Assembly (NCBI GenBank): GCA_965240325.2 | Contig: OZ251244.1 | Coordinates: 124,001-188,000, forward strand | DNA length: 64,000 bases | Origin: Rebecca billardiae RCC1528 | Taxonomy: Eukaryota; Haptophyta | Reading direction: 5' to 3' | Shown: positions 42,909 through 52,818 of the stretch, piece by piece | Numbering within the stretch: the first letter of the stretch is position 1 | How the letters are laid out: the number at the start of each line of letters is the position of its first letter | Made by a program: the position numbers and the translations under genes | Notes under the pieces: generated by a model | Database searches by the model: none | Seen by the model: only the letters and a program-made list of their open reading frames with translations | What the model was told of the DNA's origin: nothing

Positions 42909-43571
42909 ATGCCGGAGGCGGGGGCTCCGCCGCGCGCGCCCGCGCGGGGCAACGTGATCAAGCTCAATGTGGGCGGCACGCACTTCACGACGAGGCGCGC
43001 GACGCTCTGCGCCTACCCGGACTCGATGCTCGGCCGGATGTTCGCCGAGGAGAACGGCGCGCTGCTCGACGTCGATTCGGACGGCTGCCCTTTCATCGAC
43101 CGAGACCCGACGCACTTTGGCGCGATCCTCAACTGGCTGCGCACGGGGTACGTCGAGCTGCCGGGCTCGGTGGCAAACGTGCGTGCGCTCAGGCTCGAGG
43201 CCGAGTACTACATGCTCGACGAGCACATGTTCTCGCGCGCCGCGCGCGCGCTGCTCGACGAGCAGTGCGGCGCGGCCGCCGCCGCCGCCGACGCCGCGGA
43301 CCGTGCGTGCTGCGCGTGCTCGCACGGCTGCGACGAGACGCTGTGGAACGCGTTGGTCAACGGCAAGCCTACGTGCCAGAGCGCCTCCGCGAGGAGCGCG
43401 CTCGGACCGCACGCGTACCGCGACGCAGGTGGCCCGCCCGGCGTGCTGGAGGGCTGGCGGCTGCTGGCGAGCTGCGTGCAGCAGCAGCAGCGGCAGCAGC
43501 GGCGGCCGCAGGAGTGGGGCTCATTCTTCACGGGGCGGCATGCGCAGCAGCTGTGGTACTTTGGCAGCTGA
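42909..43571 (+). CDS. KCTD-type BTB/POZ (T1) domain protein
   Basis: A 220-residue intronless protein from ATG 42909 (the open frame extends upstream only with GTG). Residues ~15-110 are a potassium-channel tetramerisation-type BTB domain: VIKLNVGGTHFTTRRATL, then SMLGRMF, DSDGCPFIDRDPTHFGAILNWLRTG and RLEAEYYML (each in pieces), the classical T1 signature order. No channel segments follow, so it is a soluble KCTD-like protein, a family that often acts as a cullin-3 adaptor. The C-terminal part has two CxC motifs (residues ~128-140) and a Gln-rich run (~185-197), and ends SFFTGRHAQQLWYFGS. Confidence 0.9.
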   Translation: MPEAGAPPRAPARGNVIKLNVGGTHFTTRRATLCAYPDSMLGRMFAEENGALLDVDSDGCPFIDRDPTHFGAILNWLRTGYVELPGSVANVRALRLEAEYYMLDEHMFSRAARALLDEQCGAAAAAADAADRACCACSHGCDETLWNALVNGKPTCQSASARSALGPHAYRDAGGPPGVLEGWRLLASCVQQQQRQQRRPQEWGSFFTGRHAQQLWYFGS

Positions 43572-45327
43572 GCCGTGCGCGGCGGCTGGTGACAGATGGG
43601 CCCCGCCCGCTTGCGGGTGCCGAGCAGCCGCATTGGGCCCCAGCCCGGCTGGCAGTGTGCGTGGTGCGCCGGGCCGCGGGCCACTACGACGGCCCAGCAC
43701 CGCCGGGCCAGCCACCGGCCGGCGGCCACCGGCGCCTCGCACCGCGTACGGACTTGCGGTACCTACGGTAGGCTCCGTCCGACGGGAAGCAGTGATATGA
43801 GTCTCAGACCGTCTGACCGATCAGCAAGTCACTCCGAGCCGGCGCCTCGTACGCGGGGCCGGCGTTACGAGCCGACGGCGCGGCCCGACGACGGTTACTC
43901 CGCGTACTCGTAGTTACTACTGTTAGTCGTAGTCGTACTCGTCGCCCTCGGGTCTGACGATCCGGGCTCAACTCTCAAGCCGCCTAGCATGTCATCAAGC
44001 TCGGATGGCGGCTGATCCGCTTATCGCCCGTCTGTCGGTCTGATGCGCGACAATATGCGCAGTAGCAGCTATGCTGCCAGCATCATCGGCACGCGACAGC
44101 GCAACTGACAATAATGATACGCAGTCGTCTAGTAGCACGCAGGCACCGTGAGTCCGTGACCGTACAGACCGGCGTAATGACCGGGGCTGCAGCGCACTCA
44201 ATCGACGATCCGCTGCTGATATCGTCCGGTCAGGGCAGCATGGATCCGCGCGGCGGACCGCTCGGCCTCGCCAGGGCCTGAGGTCATTGACAGTGCGCCA
44301 CGGCTCAAACCCGAGCGTTCACAGCGGGCAGCCGCCGGGCCGCAGCCGCGGCGGGCTCCGCGGCACAGCTCGGACTGATGATTGGCTGAAATTCGGCATG
44401 CGCGACGAGTGACGCTGCGTGACCCGGGCGGCGCCGGTGCGACTACACGTATCATCCCCCGTAGTAGACGCGTGCCCGCGACAGAAGATAGTAGGGCCGA
44501 GGGCGAACGGCACGCTCGACACCAGAAGGCTGCCGGACGCGCCTGCTGCCCCGTTGGGAGCGGATCAGCGGACACAGGAGTGCAGAGGCCGCACGCCAGG
44601 CATGCTTTGTAAGGCAGCGGCTCAAGGTCCGGGCGCGACGCTTTGCGATCCTCCTATAGCACGATCCGTGCCATCGGCAGCCGAGAAAGCAGGTCCATGT
44701 GTGACCATTGTCTCAGGAAATGGCGTGCGGCACAATCAACACGGCACAAGCCGTCTGGATCCGGAGCACATCACACGGGGAAGGCGAGAGAGCGGCGCGT
44801 GGCGACCGTGACCATTTGCAGGGCACGCTCGGAGATCGAGCGCACGTGTGCGCATGCACGCGGCATCATTCGTACTGTACCCCCATCTCCCCGGGCCATC
44901 TCCTCGCGCCCAGGCTCCCCACACGTCGAGTCGGCGGCACGCAGGAAGTGACCCGCCGTGTTGAAACCGCTCGGCACTCACGATCAAGCCCGCACGTGGT
45001 TGCGCGTGCCGACCGCAAGGGCGCCGCGCGACGAGTGGCAGCAGCTGGGCGGGCGGGCTTGTCGACACTCCCCCGCGTCCTGGACCCCACTCCGCCCGAC
45101 CTTGCGGCGTGCCGCGGTGCCGCCACGGCCGGCCTTCCGCTCGCGCCCCGCCGCTGCGGTCCGGAGGCGCACGCGGGCGCGGGTCCGGTCGGCGGGCAGT
45201 CGGGCACCGACTCACCGTCATCGATCAAAGCCGTGCGGGCGGAGAAACGCTCGCAACGGGAGGCAAGTCGAAAAGGAGGAGCGCCCCCAGTGGCCGCCCC
45301 GCGCACGCCGCAGCGCACGCAGAGAGC
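43572..45327. other. Gene-free stretch
   Basis: No supported gene, repeat family member or RNA gene seen. The last ~200 bp are probably the promoter and 5' UTR of the J-domain gene, since its frame stays open upstream of ATG 45328 without an earlier in-frame ATG that fits. Confidence 0.4.
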
Positions 45328-48300
45328 ATGGGCCGAGAGGCGGCGGCGCCGCCGCCCGAGCCGCCGGCGTACCTGCGCGCGCAGTCGTCGCTCGTCATCT
45401 TCGAGGGCGCGCGGCGCAACACCGCGCCCCTCGGCGCGCTGCAGACGGGCGGGCGGCGCGACTACGACTTTGAAGGCTCTGTGCGCGCCGACCCGCCGAG
45501 CGTCTGCCGCGCGACGGGGCTGGCGCGCACGGGGATCTCGCGCCTGCCGGTGGTGCGGTGGTACCACGGCGAGCTCTCCGGCGAGCTCGCCCTCCGCGAG
45601 GTGCTCGACGCCGTCGAGTCGTGCGTCGGCGCCGAGTCGCGCGAGCGTCGGGAGCTGATCGACGCCGTCCGGCTGTACGGACACGCGTGCGACGTGCTGG
45701 GCGGGCCGGTGGGCGCGGCGATCGGCGGCGTGCCGCTCTCGCCGCTCACCGTCTCCGAGGCCGCGCCGCCCATCGCCGCCGGCCTCTGGGCGCTCGTCTT
45801 CTCGCAGCCGCCCGCGGACGCGATGCGCGCCGCGCTCGGCTGGGTGACGGCGGCCGAGACGGACGCAAACGGGCGCGTGGGCGCGACGCTCGCGCAGCTG
45901 CGCAAGGCGCTCGCGGGGATGAGCTCGGAGGAGGCGAACCTCGAGTTCAAGCGCGCGTGCCTCGCCACGCACCCCAAGCGCCCCGGCGGGCGCCTGGTCG
46001 AGCACGTGTGCGTGCACATCCACTACGAGCTCGTGCGCCACTGCTGGGAGACGGTGAGTGCGCGCGTGTGTGCGTGTGTGTGTGCGTGTGTGCGTGCGCC
46101 ACTGCTGGGAGACGGTGTGTGCGCGCGTGTGTGCGTGTGTGTGTGCGTGCGCCACTGCTGGGAGACGGTGTGTGCGCGCGTGTGTGCGTGTGTGTGTGCG
46201 TGCGTGTGTGCGTGCGTGTGCGTGTGCGCGCGTGTGTGCGTGTGTGTGTTGGCGTGCGCCGTGCGCCGTGCGCCGTGCTCACTCGCGCCGCTGCCCGCTG
46301 CGCCCGCGCCGCCGCGCGCGCACGCACGCAGTCGCACCCGGCGCTGTTTGGCGGCCGCGGCGGCAGCGGCGCGGACGAGGCGGAGGAGGGCGAGCTGCAC
46401 GAGCCGCAGGCGCACGACGCGCTCGCCGAGTGCGCGGTGCGCACAGCGCTCGAGTACGACCTGATCAGCGCGAGCGGCGGCTCCGCGCCCGCGCCCAAGC
46501 TCGGCGGCCGCGCGCTCGTCCCGCCGCTGCCGGGCGGGCTGGGCGTGCGCGAGTACAACGCGCGCGTCGAGCGGTACCTCTCGCACCTGTGCGCGGTGCG
46601 CGACGAGCTGGCAGAGGAGGTGGAGCGGCTGCAGCACAACGGCGCGTTCGCCACGCTCGGCGCCTCGCCCGACGACTCGACCGCCGAGCTCACGCGCGTG
46701 TACCGCGCGCAGGCCAAGCGGCTGCACCCGGACCGCAACGGCGGCGACAAGTCTGCGTTCCAGGAGCTGCAGCAGGCGTATGAGACGATCATGAAGGAGC
46801 GGCGCGCGGCGCAGGAGGCGGAGAGCGAGAGCGAGAGCTCGGACGACGAGGACGACTCGGTCGAGGCCGCGACCACGCCGCGCGGCGGCCGCACGCCGCG
46901 CGGGCCCAAGCCCAAGCCCAAGCCCAAGGCGGGCGCCGAGGGCGGCGACGGCGCGGAGGGCGCGGAGGCGGAGGGCGCGGCGAAGACGAAGACGAAGAAG
47001 GAGCAGCAGGGCGGCGGCGCGCCCGCGTCCGAGGACGCCGACGCCGCGCCCGGCGCGGACGAGCCCGCCGACGCCGCCCCGCCCGCCGCCGACGGCGCGC
47101 CCGCCGCCGCGCCCGGCTCTGCAGACGGCGCGGACGGTGCGGAGGCGGAGGCGGAGGCGGAGGCGGAGGCGGACCCGGCGGTGGCCGAGCTGCTCGAGTC
47201 GCTGCGCAAGGGGAAGGAGGCGGCGGAGCAGGCGGCGCGCGGCGCGAGCAGGCAGGGCGCGCGGCCCGCGCCCGACGGCGCCGAGGACGCCGGCTCCGCC
47301 CGCGCCGACGGCTCGGCCGGCGCCAAGCCCGGCGGCGGCGGCGGCGCCGACGGCGGCGGCGGCGGCGGCGGCGCGGAGCCCGATGGAGCGGATGACGTCA
47401 CGGGCGTGCACATCGGGGGCGTGCGCCCGCCGCCGCCGCTGCCGACGGAGGTGGCGTCGGAGCACGCCGAGCTCGCGGCGGAGCACGCGAGCATGTGCAC
47501 GCGCTCCTCCAAGATCGCCGCCTCCGTCGCCGCCGCCTCCAAGGCGGGCGGGCGCGGCGGTTCTTCGGTGCTCCTCTCCGCTGCCGGCCTCATCCTCGAC
47601 TGCGCGGAGAAGGCGGCGGGGCACGCGCGGCGCGCGGGCTCGGCGGCGGCCGCGGCGCCGAGCGCGGTGATGCCGACGCTGCACGGGCTGTGCGCCGAGC
47701 AGCTCGGCGTGAAGGAGGAGAAGGCGGTGCGCAAGCTCATGAGGTGCGCGCGCGCGGCCCGCGCGCCGAGCGGCGCGGGCGCGGCGCTGCGCGCTGCCTC
47801 CCGCGCGCCGCCCCGCCGCCTGAGCGCGCGCCGCCGCGCGCTCACGCGCGCTCGCCCGCCCGCCGCCGCGCCGCCCGTCCCGCTCGCGGCCGCGCGCCGC
47901 CCCCGCCCCTCGCGCGCGCGTCCGCAGCGTCGTGCTCGCCGCCGCCTCCGCGGGCGAGGCCTCCCTCGAGGCCGTCAACGAGCTCGAGCTCTCCACCGGG
48001 AAGAACGTCCGCGAGTCCCTGGCGCTGATGCGCGCGCACGCAGGCTCGCCGGTCGCGGCCGTGGCGGGGCCGCTGGCGGCGCAGATGCTGGCGCAGGTGG
48101 GCAAGGCGGCGGTGCGGTGCGCGGAGGCGGCGATGGCCGCGGCGATGGCGCTCGCCGACCTGCAGCAGCGCATCGACCGCGTCTTCCAGGTGCGAGCACG
48201 CCGCAGCACCGGCCGCGCGCCGCGCCCGCTCGGCGCGCCGCGGCGCACGCGCGGTGTCGCGCGGCGCGCTGTGCTGCCGCGGGTAGCGCGCGGCGCGCGC

Positions 48301-49336
48301 GCGGCGGTGACGTGTGCCGCGCACCGCGCGCACCGCCACGCCGCGTCACGCGCTCGGCCGACTCACCCCGCCCTCGCCGCGTGCCCACCCACCCCCCTCC
48401 TCCTCCGCCGCCGCGCGCCAGGACAACGGCAAGGAGGGCCCCCCGCGCAGAGGCCCCCACGCCAAGCGGCGCGGCAGCAAGCACGCGCACAGCCGCAGGG
48501 GCAGCAAGGCGGGGCAGAAGGGGGGCAAGGGCAGCGACGAGGAGGAGGAGGGCGAGGGCGGCGCGGAGGGCGGCGACAAGGAGAACGACCGCGGCGGCTC
48601 CTCCAAGCCCGGCGGGCCCAAGCCGGGCGCGCCCGCCTCGGAGGACGCCGCCGACCCTGCCAGCGCCGTGCCCACCCCTCAGAGTCCGGACGAGCGCCGA
48701 CTCCTGGAGAACCGGCAGCTGCTGCTCAAGCTCAACGCGCAGGTGGTCACGTCGCAGGCGAAGATCAAGCAGCTGCTCGGCGCGAGCCCGGGGCTGATCG
48801 CCGCCGTCACCGAGCCGCAGAAGGAGAGCCTCTTCGCGCTGCTCGCCGAGGCGATCGGCGACGCCGAGTCGAGGCTGGCGCGCAGATGGTGCGCGCGCGC
48901 GCGAGCACAGCCGCACGGCCGCGCCCGCGCGCCGCCGTGTCGCGGCGGTGTGCGCGCGGTGTGCGCGTGGGCGGCACCGCCGACGCCGCGCGATGCGCGC
49001 ACGCACATGCGCTGATGCGTCGCGCCCGCTGCCCGCGCGACGCCCCCCTGCCGCCGCCCCGCCCCCGGCAGGTACGAAGCCGGATGCGGGCAGCGGCTCA
49101 GCATGGCCGACTGGATCGAAGCAGTCCGGGAGGCGACCACCTTTGTGACGCATGGCGCCGCCACCGAGCGCATCGCGGTGCCCTACTCGCTGACGGCGCG
49201 GCTGCTGCGCGAGGCGGCGCTGGTGGACAACCACCTCCTCTGCTCCATCCTGCGCAAGGAGCTCTTCGACAAGGTGCGCCGCTGCGGCTGCTCGCCGCTG
49301 CGGCTGCTCGGCGGCCGCTCGAGACGGGCGCTGTGT

Positions 49337-49371
<35 letters not shown>

Positions 49372-49590
49372 GGCGTGCGCATGCGTGTGCGTGTGTGGGC
49401 GCGTGGGCCCCGCCTCGCCTCGCTCTGACACACCCGCGCACACCCGCCCCCCGCCCTCCGCCCCCCGCCCCAGATCCTGCTGCTCTCGCCGGACGCGCGC
49501 TCCAAGGCGGACGAGAGCGCGCTCGCAGACGTGCGCGCGCTCTTTGACGGCACGATCAGGGCGGTCGCCGCGCTCTCCGCCGCGCCGTGA
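45328..49590 (+). CDS. Large J-domain (DnaJ-like) protein, six exons
   Basis: Exons 45328-46053, 46332-47743, 47928-48189, 48422-48888, 49072-49273 and 49474-49590 join in frame to 1,061 residues; donors are GTGAGT, GTGCGC, GTGCGA, GTGCGC, GTGCGC. The J domain is central (~350-400): FATLGASPDDSTAEL, then RAQAKRLHPDRNGGDKSAFQ with the essential HPD at 374-376. It stimulates an Hsp70 ATPase. The N-terminal ~340 residues (including WYHGELSGELALREVLDAV) and the C-terminal helical region (~630-830) match no family I recognise. Between are acidic, Gly/Ala-rich and Lys-rich low-complexity stretches, including a run of Glu-Ala repeats near 47140-47175. No Zn-finger or C-terminal substrate domain of class I/II is visible, so it is a class III J-protein. 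Intron 1 carries a triplicated donor. Confidence 0.8.
46035..46250 (+). repeat. Minisatellite with triplicated exon end/splice donor
   Basis: The exon-1 end GCGCCACTGCTGGGAGACGGTG occurs three times, starting at 46035, 46096 and 46149 (spacing 61 and 53 bp), each followed by GT/GC-rich repeat. Only the first is followed by AGT (donor GTGAGT); the others read GTGTGT. All lie within or at the edge of intron 1 of the J-domain gene. Confidence 0.9.
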
Positions 49591-49869
49591 GGCGCGGCGC
49601 AGCCGCAGGGCGCGCGCGGGCGCGCGGCGGGCGGCAGGGTGACCGCCGCCCCGGCCGCAAACGCCGGGCTGTATGTACCGCACACACACACGGGCACCGC
49701 GCCGGCTCACTGGCACACGCAGTGCCGCACCAGACACTGCGACAGCCTGGCTCGGCGCGGACTCCGCGCGGACGGGCCACGGCACTGCATGTGCGGCGGG
49801 ACTCTTCCGGGGAGCCTGCCAAGTGTCAACCGACTTGGATCAGATGACGAACTACGATGAGACGATGAT
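49591..49869. other. 3' flank of J-domain gene
   Basis: Gene-free sequence between the J-domain stop codon and the LTR element, with a short CACA run near 49680. The last five bases (ATGAT, 49865-49869) are one half of the element's target duplication. Confidence 0.5.
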
Positions 49870-50188
49870 TGTTAGACTGAAGAAGAAGCGCGGGTGCTCC
49901 CTACCGCGCGTGTGGGCGATAGGTCCACCGGAAATCGGAATCCGAATAGTCCGGAAGCGACCAGGCGGGGCTAGGACCGGCCCCGAAGGGGCAGGCGGAC
50001 GGGGTCACATCATCGGATGACGGATGATGGGTCAGGCAGCCCCAAACTCCCACGGGGAGCAGTTTGGGGCTCCGGACTGGCCGAGATAGTGCCGGATCGT
50101 GCCTCCGCCGGTACGTGCGGGTAGATGCGGAAACTTACCCGCGACTCCTGTGGAACGGTGTCTTCGAGGACTGGTGCCCAGTCTGACA
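49870..50188 (-). repeat. LTR (3' LTR of the minus-strand element)
   Basis: The 319-bp copy. It retains a 23-bp and a 7-bp segment absent from the partner, each flanked by short direct repeats, so the partner probably lost them by slippage. Confidence 0.93.
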
Positions 50189-51094
50189 CTCCTCCTCACC
50201 GACCACAGCGAGGTGCGGTGCCTGAGTGCGCGTGCGCGTGTGCGTAAGTGTGAGTGGGGGCGTAAGGCGAGCGTGCGTGTGCGTGCCCGACTGTCTAGCT
50301 GCCAAGCTGTCCGGAAGCTGCGAATCGCAGCAGCGATCGAGGGACGTCTGGAGTTGCTCGCGAATCCGTCCGAGCAGTCGTACTCCAGTGCATGGACGCC
50401 TGCCGAGCTGGCTGACCAGGCTCGGGCTCGGCTTGGGCGTCGACGGGGGCGTGGTGCCCCAGGCAGTTGATCGAGTGATCGTGTGGTCGTGCCAGCTGCT
50501 GTGGACTTACCGAGATCCACCTGCCTGCTCCTCCTCGATGGGTCGCGTCGACGGCGACGGCGCACCACCGCGTGTGGGCTGGTGCAATGGGACATGGACT
50601 GGTCTCACGCGTAGAACCTTGTGTCGGCTTCGGCCGCAGAATGACGCTGCCTCGCAACCGTGTGTCACGAAGAAGCTGCACATAGCGAGCGCGGAGATGA
50701 TCGAGCGGCGCGCGGTGTCGATCGACGTGATCGTACCCGCTGTCGCCTAGTGAACGCGTAGATCGCGCCTCATCTCCTCCTTGCAAGCTGCTCGGCCATC
50801 TTGGCGGTCGAGGGCTGCATTCATGAAGTCAATCGACTTGGTGTCGAGACTCCTCCTGCATCTGAGCAGGGCGTGCGACTCGGCGCACGATGACGACGCG
50901 AATGTCGTCGGAATGAGGTACGTCAACACATCCTCCTTGAAGGCTGCCGCGGTTGGACTAGCCTGCCTTGGACCATCCGACTCGGATGTGAATCGTCTCG
51001 CGAGCTCGCAACGCGCGATGCGCGCGAGCGCGTTCCTTGCGCCAGCGAGGTCGGGTCCGGTAACGAGCGCGTCTCGTTGCTGACTCCGATACCA

Positions 51095-51383
51095 TGTTAG
51101 ACTGAAGAAGAAGCGTGGGTGCTCCCTACCGCGCGTGTGGGCGATAGGTCCACCGGAAGCGACCAGGCGGGGCTAGGACCGGCCCCGAAGGGGCAGGCGG
51201 ACGGGGTCACATCATCGGATGATGGGTCAGGCAGCCCCAAACTCCCACGGGGAGCAGTTTGGGGCTCCGGACTGGCCGAGATAGTGCCGGATCGTGCCTC
51301 CGCCGGTACGTGCGGGTAGATGCGGAAACTTACCCGCGACTCCTGTGGAACGGTGTCTTCGAGGACTGGTGCCCAGTCTGACA
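51095..51383 (-). repeat. LTR (5' LTR of the minus-strand element)
   Basis: The 289-bp copy; on the minus strand it should carry the element's promoter. The adjacent primer-binding site at 51084-51094 fixes the orientation. Confidence 0.93.
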
Positions 51384-51926
51384 ATGATATCGAGTCTCAT
51401 ATCTGAGACCGGACATCTTTATATTTAAAAAGGCGGCCAGACGGTCTTCGAGTCGAGAGGTTACTACTTACTGGCATGCGGACTCGGACTCGGTCCGCCC
51501 GAAGACCCGAAGTAAGTAAGCCTCGAGTGGCTCGACGGCCCGCAGCCGGTGCTGCCCGGCCCGCCCGGCTGCGTTACGAGGCGGGTGACTTACAGTTGAG
51601 TAGTATTTGTTTTATAACGTGCGTAAGGCTCACGGTGGCAGGTTCAGGTTGCCGCGCCATCCTTCATCGCACGCTCTCCGAAGACACATTTCTTGAGAGA
51701 CTGCAGTGGGCGTGAGGTTTCGAACTTTCGATCCACCAGGCGGCGGCCGGTGCTTGTTCCATACTACTACATCCTGTCGGCGTGCTGTTGCATCGGCGCC
51801 CGGTCGGCGAGTTCGGACGACGACGTTTTGTGGACGACGGTGGGGCGAGGACGACGGGCGCTGGCGCGCCGCGAGGCGGCCGCAGCCCTCGTCCAGGCCT
51901 CGCAGGCGGACGGCTGAACGCATTTT

Positions 51927-52029
51927 CCGGCGGCGCAGCCATCGGCGACGGCTTCATGGGCGGTGACAGTTGGCGGGCGTCGATCTCGCCTGCCTGAGCT
52001 GTGTGCGTCTCTTATTCTTAGTAAACTGT
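51927..52029. repeat. 103-bp dispersed repeat, copy B
   Basis: Same orientation and ends as 1414-1516, with two or three differences over 103 bp. Both copies end AGTAAACTGT and diverge at once afterwards, so these are real element boundaries. No inverted terminal repeats are seen; it may be a SINE tail, a solo fragment or a MITE end. Confidence 0.8.
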
Positions 52030-52311
52030 ACAACCAAGGTAGGAGCGCTCGTTGGAACTTGAGCGGGGGTGGAACTTGACACCGCATTTCCCAGCGAAGT
52101 GCCCCATCTCGGCGGGGCTGGCACGGTCGGCACACGCTCCTGAGCGCTCGCTTCGCGGTGCGGCAGGCCTTGGGCAGCCCAGACAGACATGCCGCGACCG
52201 AATTACCGGGCCATGCGCGCACCACACCCGCGCTACATGGCCTGCGCGCTGGACGACTGAGAGGCAACGCCGAACCACTGCATTCCACTGCCCCGCATGC
52301 ACCCCGAGTCA

Positions 52312-52462
52312 CCTTCAGAGGGCGTCGACCAGCGCAGAGCGGGTGCGTGGGAGTTCGACCAACTCGTGTACCTTCTTGCAAGCACCAGCGGCGAGGTCGC
52401 AAGCCGAACCTTGACCAGCCGTGGAACTTGAGCTGGTCGGCAGCAAAACCACCGTTCAACCC
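52312..52462. repeat. Diverged dispersed repeat, copy B
   Basis: Partner of 12754-12985; same order of conserved blocks but about 80 bp shorter. Confidence 0.6.
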
Positions 52463-52818
52463 GGATCAAGTTAGCAGCGTGCGAGGAGGAGGCGCGGTGC
52501 GCGTCCGCGGCTGGCGAGAGGCGTCCGGACCGTGCCGTTCTCGGCCGCGCCCGCGCGCTTCCCGCCGCCGCGGGCCCCGTGTACGCCCGTCGTCGCCCTC
52601 GCCGCGGGGGCGCCAAACCTGAGACCTGACCGACCAACCGTCATCGTGAGTCGTGACAATCCCGCACTGGCGCGACGAAAAGACGAACGAGTGCAGCGGC
52701 GTCGCGCGCGGGCGGTCGAGCATCACTTGAATACACGTGCGAGCTCTCCTCCCGCGAGGCTCGCTGGCCCGATCGCCGTCCTCAGCTCCTAGCGTAGCCG
52801 CACGTGCGTCTCGGCTCG

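Larger units (their letters stand above)
49870..51383 (-). mobile_element. Non-autonomous Copia-type LTR retrotransposon
   Basis: Direct repeats 49870-50188 (319 bp) and 51095-51383 (289 bp) begin TGTTAGACTG and end CAGTCTGACA. They differ by one substitution and two deletions (23 and 7 bp). Exact 5-bp target duplications ATGAT lie at 49865-49869 and 51384-51388. Read on the minus strand, TGGTATCGGAG (51094-51084) directly follows the 5' LTR and matches the initiator-tRNA-Met primer site typical of Copia elements. A purine-rich GGTGAGGAGGAG (50200-50189) precedes the 3' LTR. The 906-bp interior has no intact gag or pol, only short frames such as 50929-50747. It is therefore a TRIM/deletion-type element moved by another copy's proteins. 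Near-identical LTRs imply a recent insertion. Confidence 0.93.
51384..52818. other. Gene-poor stretch between LTR element and ARM-BTB gene
   Basis: Holds the second 103-bp repeat (51927-52029) and the second diverged repeat (52312-52462). Frames are open over short spans only. The final ~100 bp are the likely promoter and 5' UTR of the ARM-BTB gene. Confidence 0.5.

Noticed and set aside
41097-43412. 771-codon minus-strand open frame
   Set aside because: Only its part from ATG 42029 downstream to the 41499 donor is coding; the upstream part is antisense to the KCTD gene and includes the intergenic region, while the last part reads through an intron.
50295-50786. gag/pol gene in the LTR element
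   Set aside because: The frame starts without ATG and lacks CCHC, protease, integrase or RT motifs. A faint resemblance of 50929-50747 to the start of a Copia RT region is too weak to claim.
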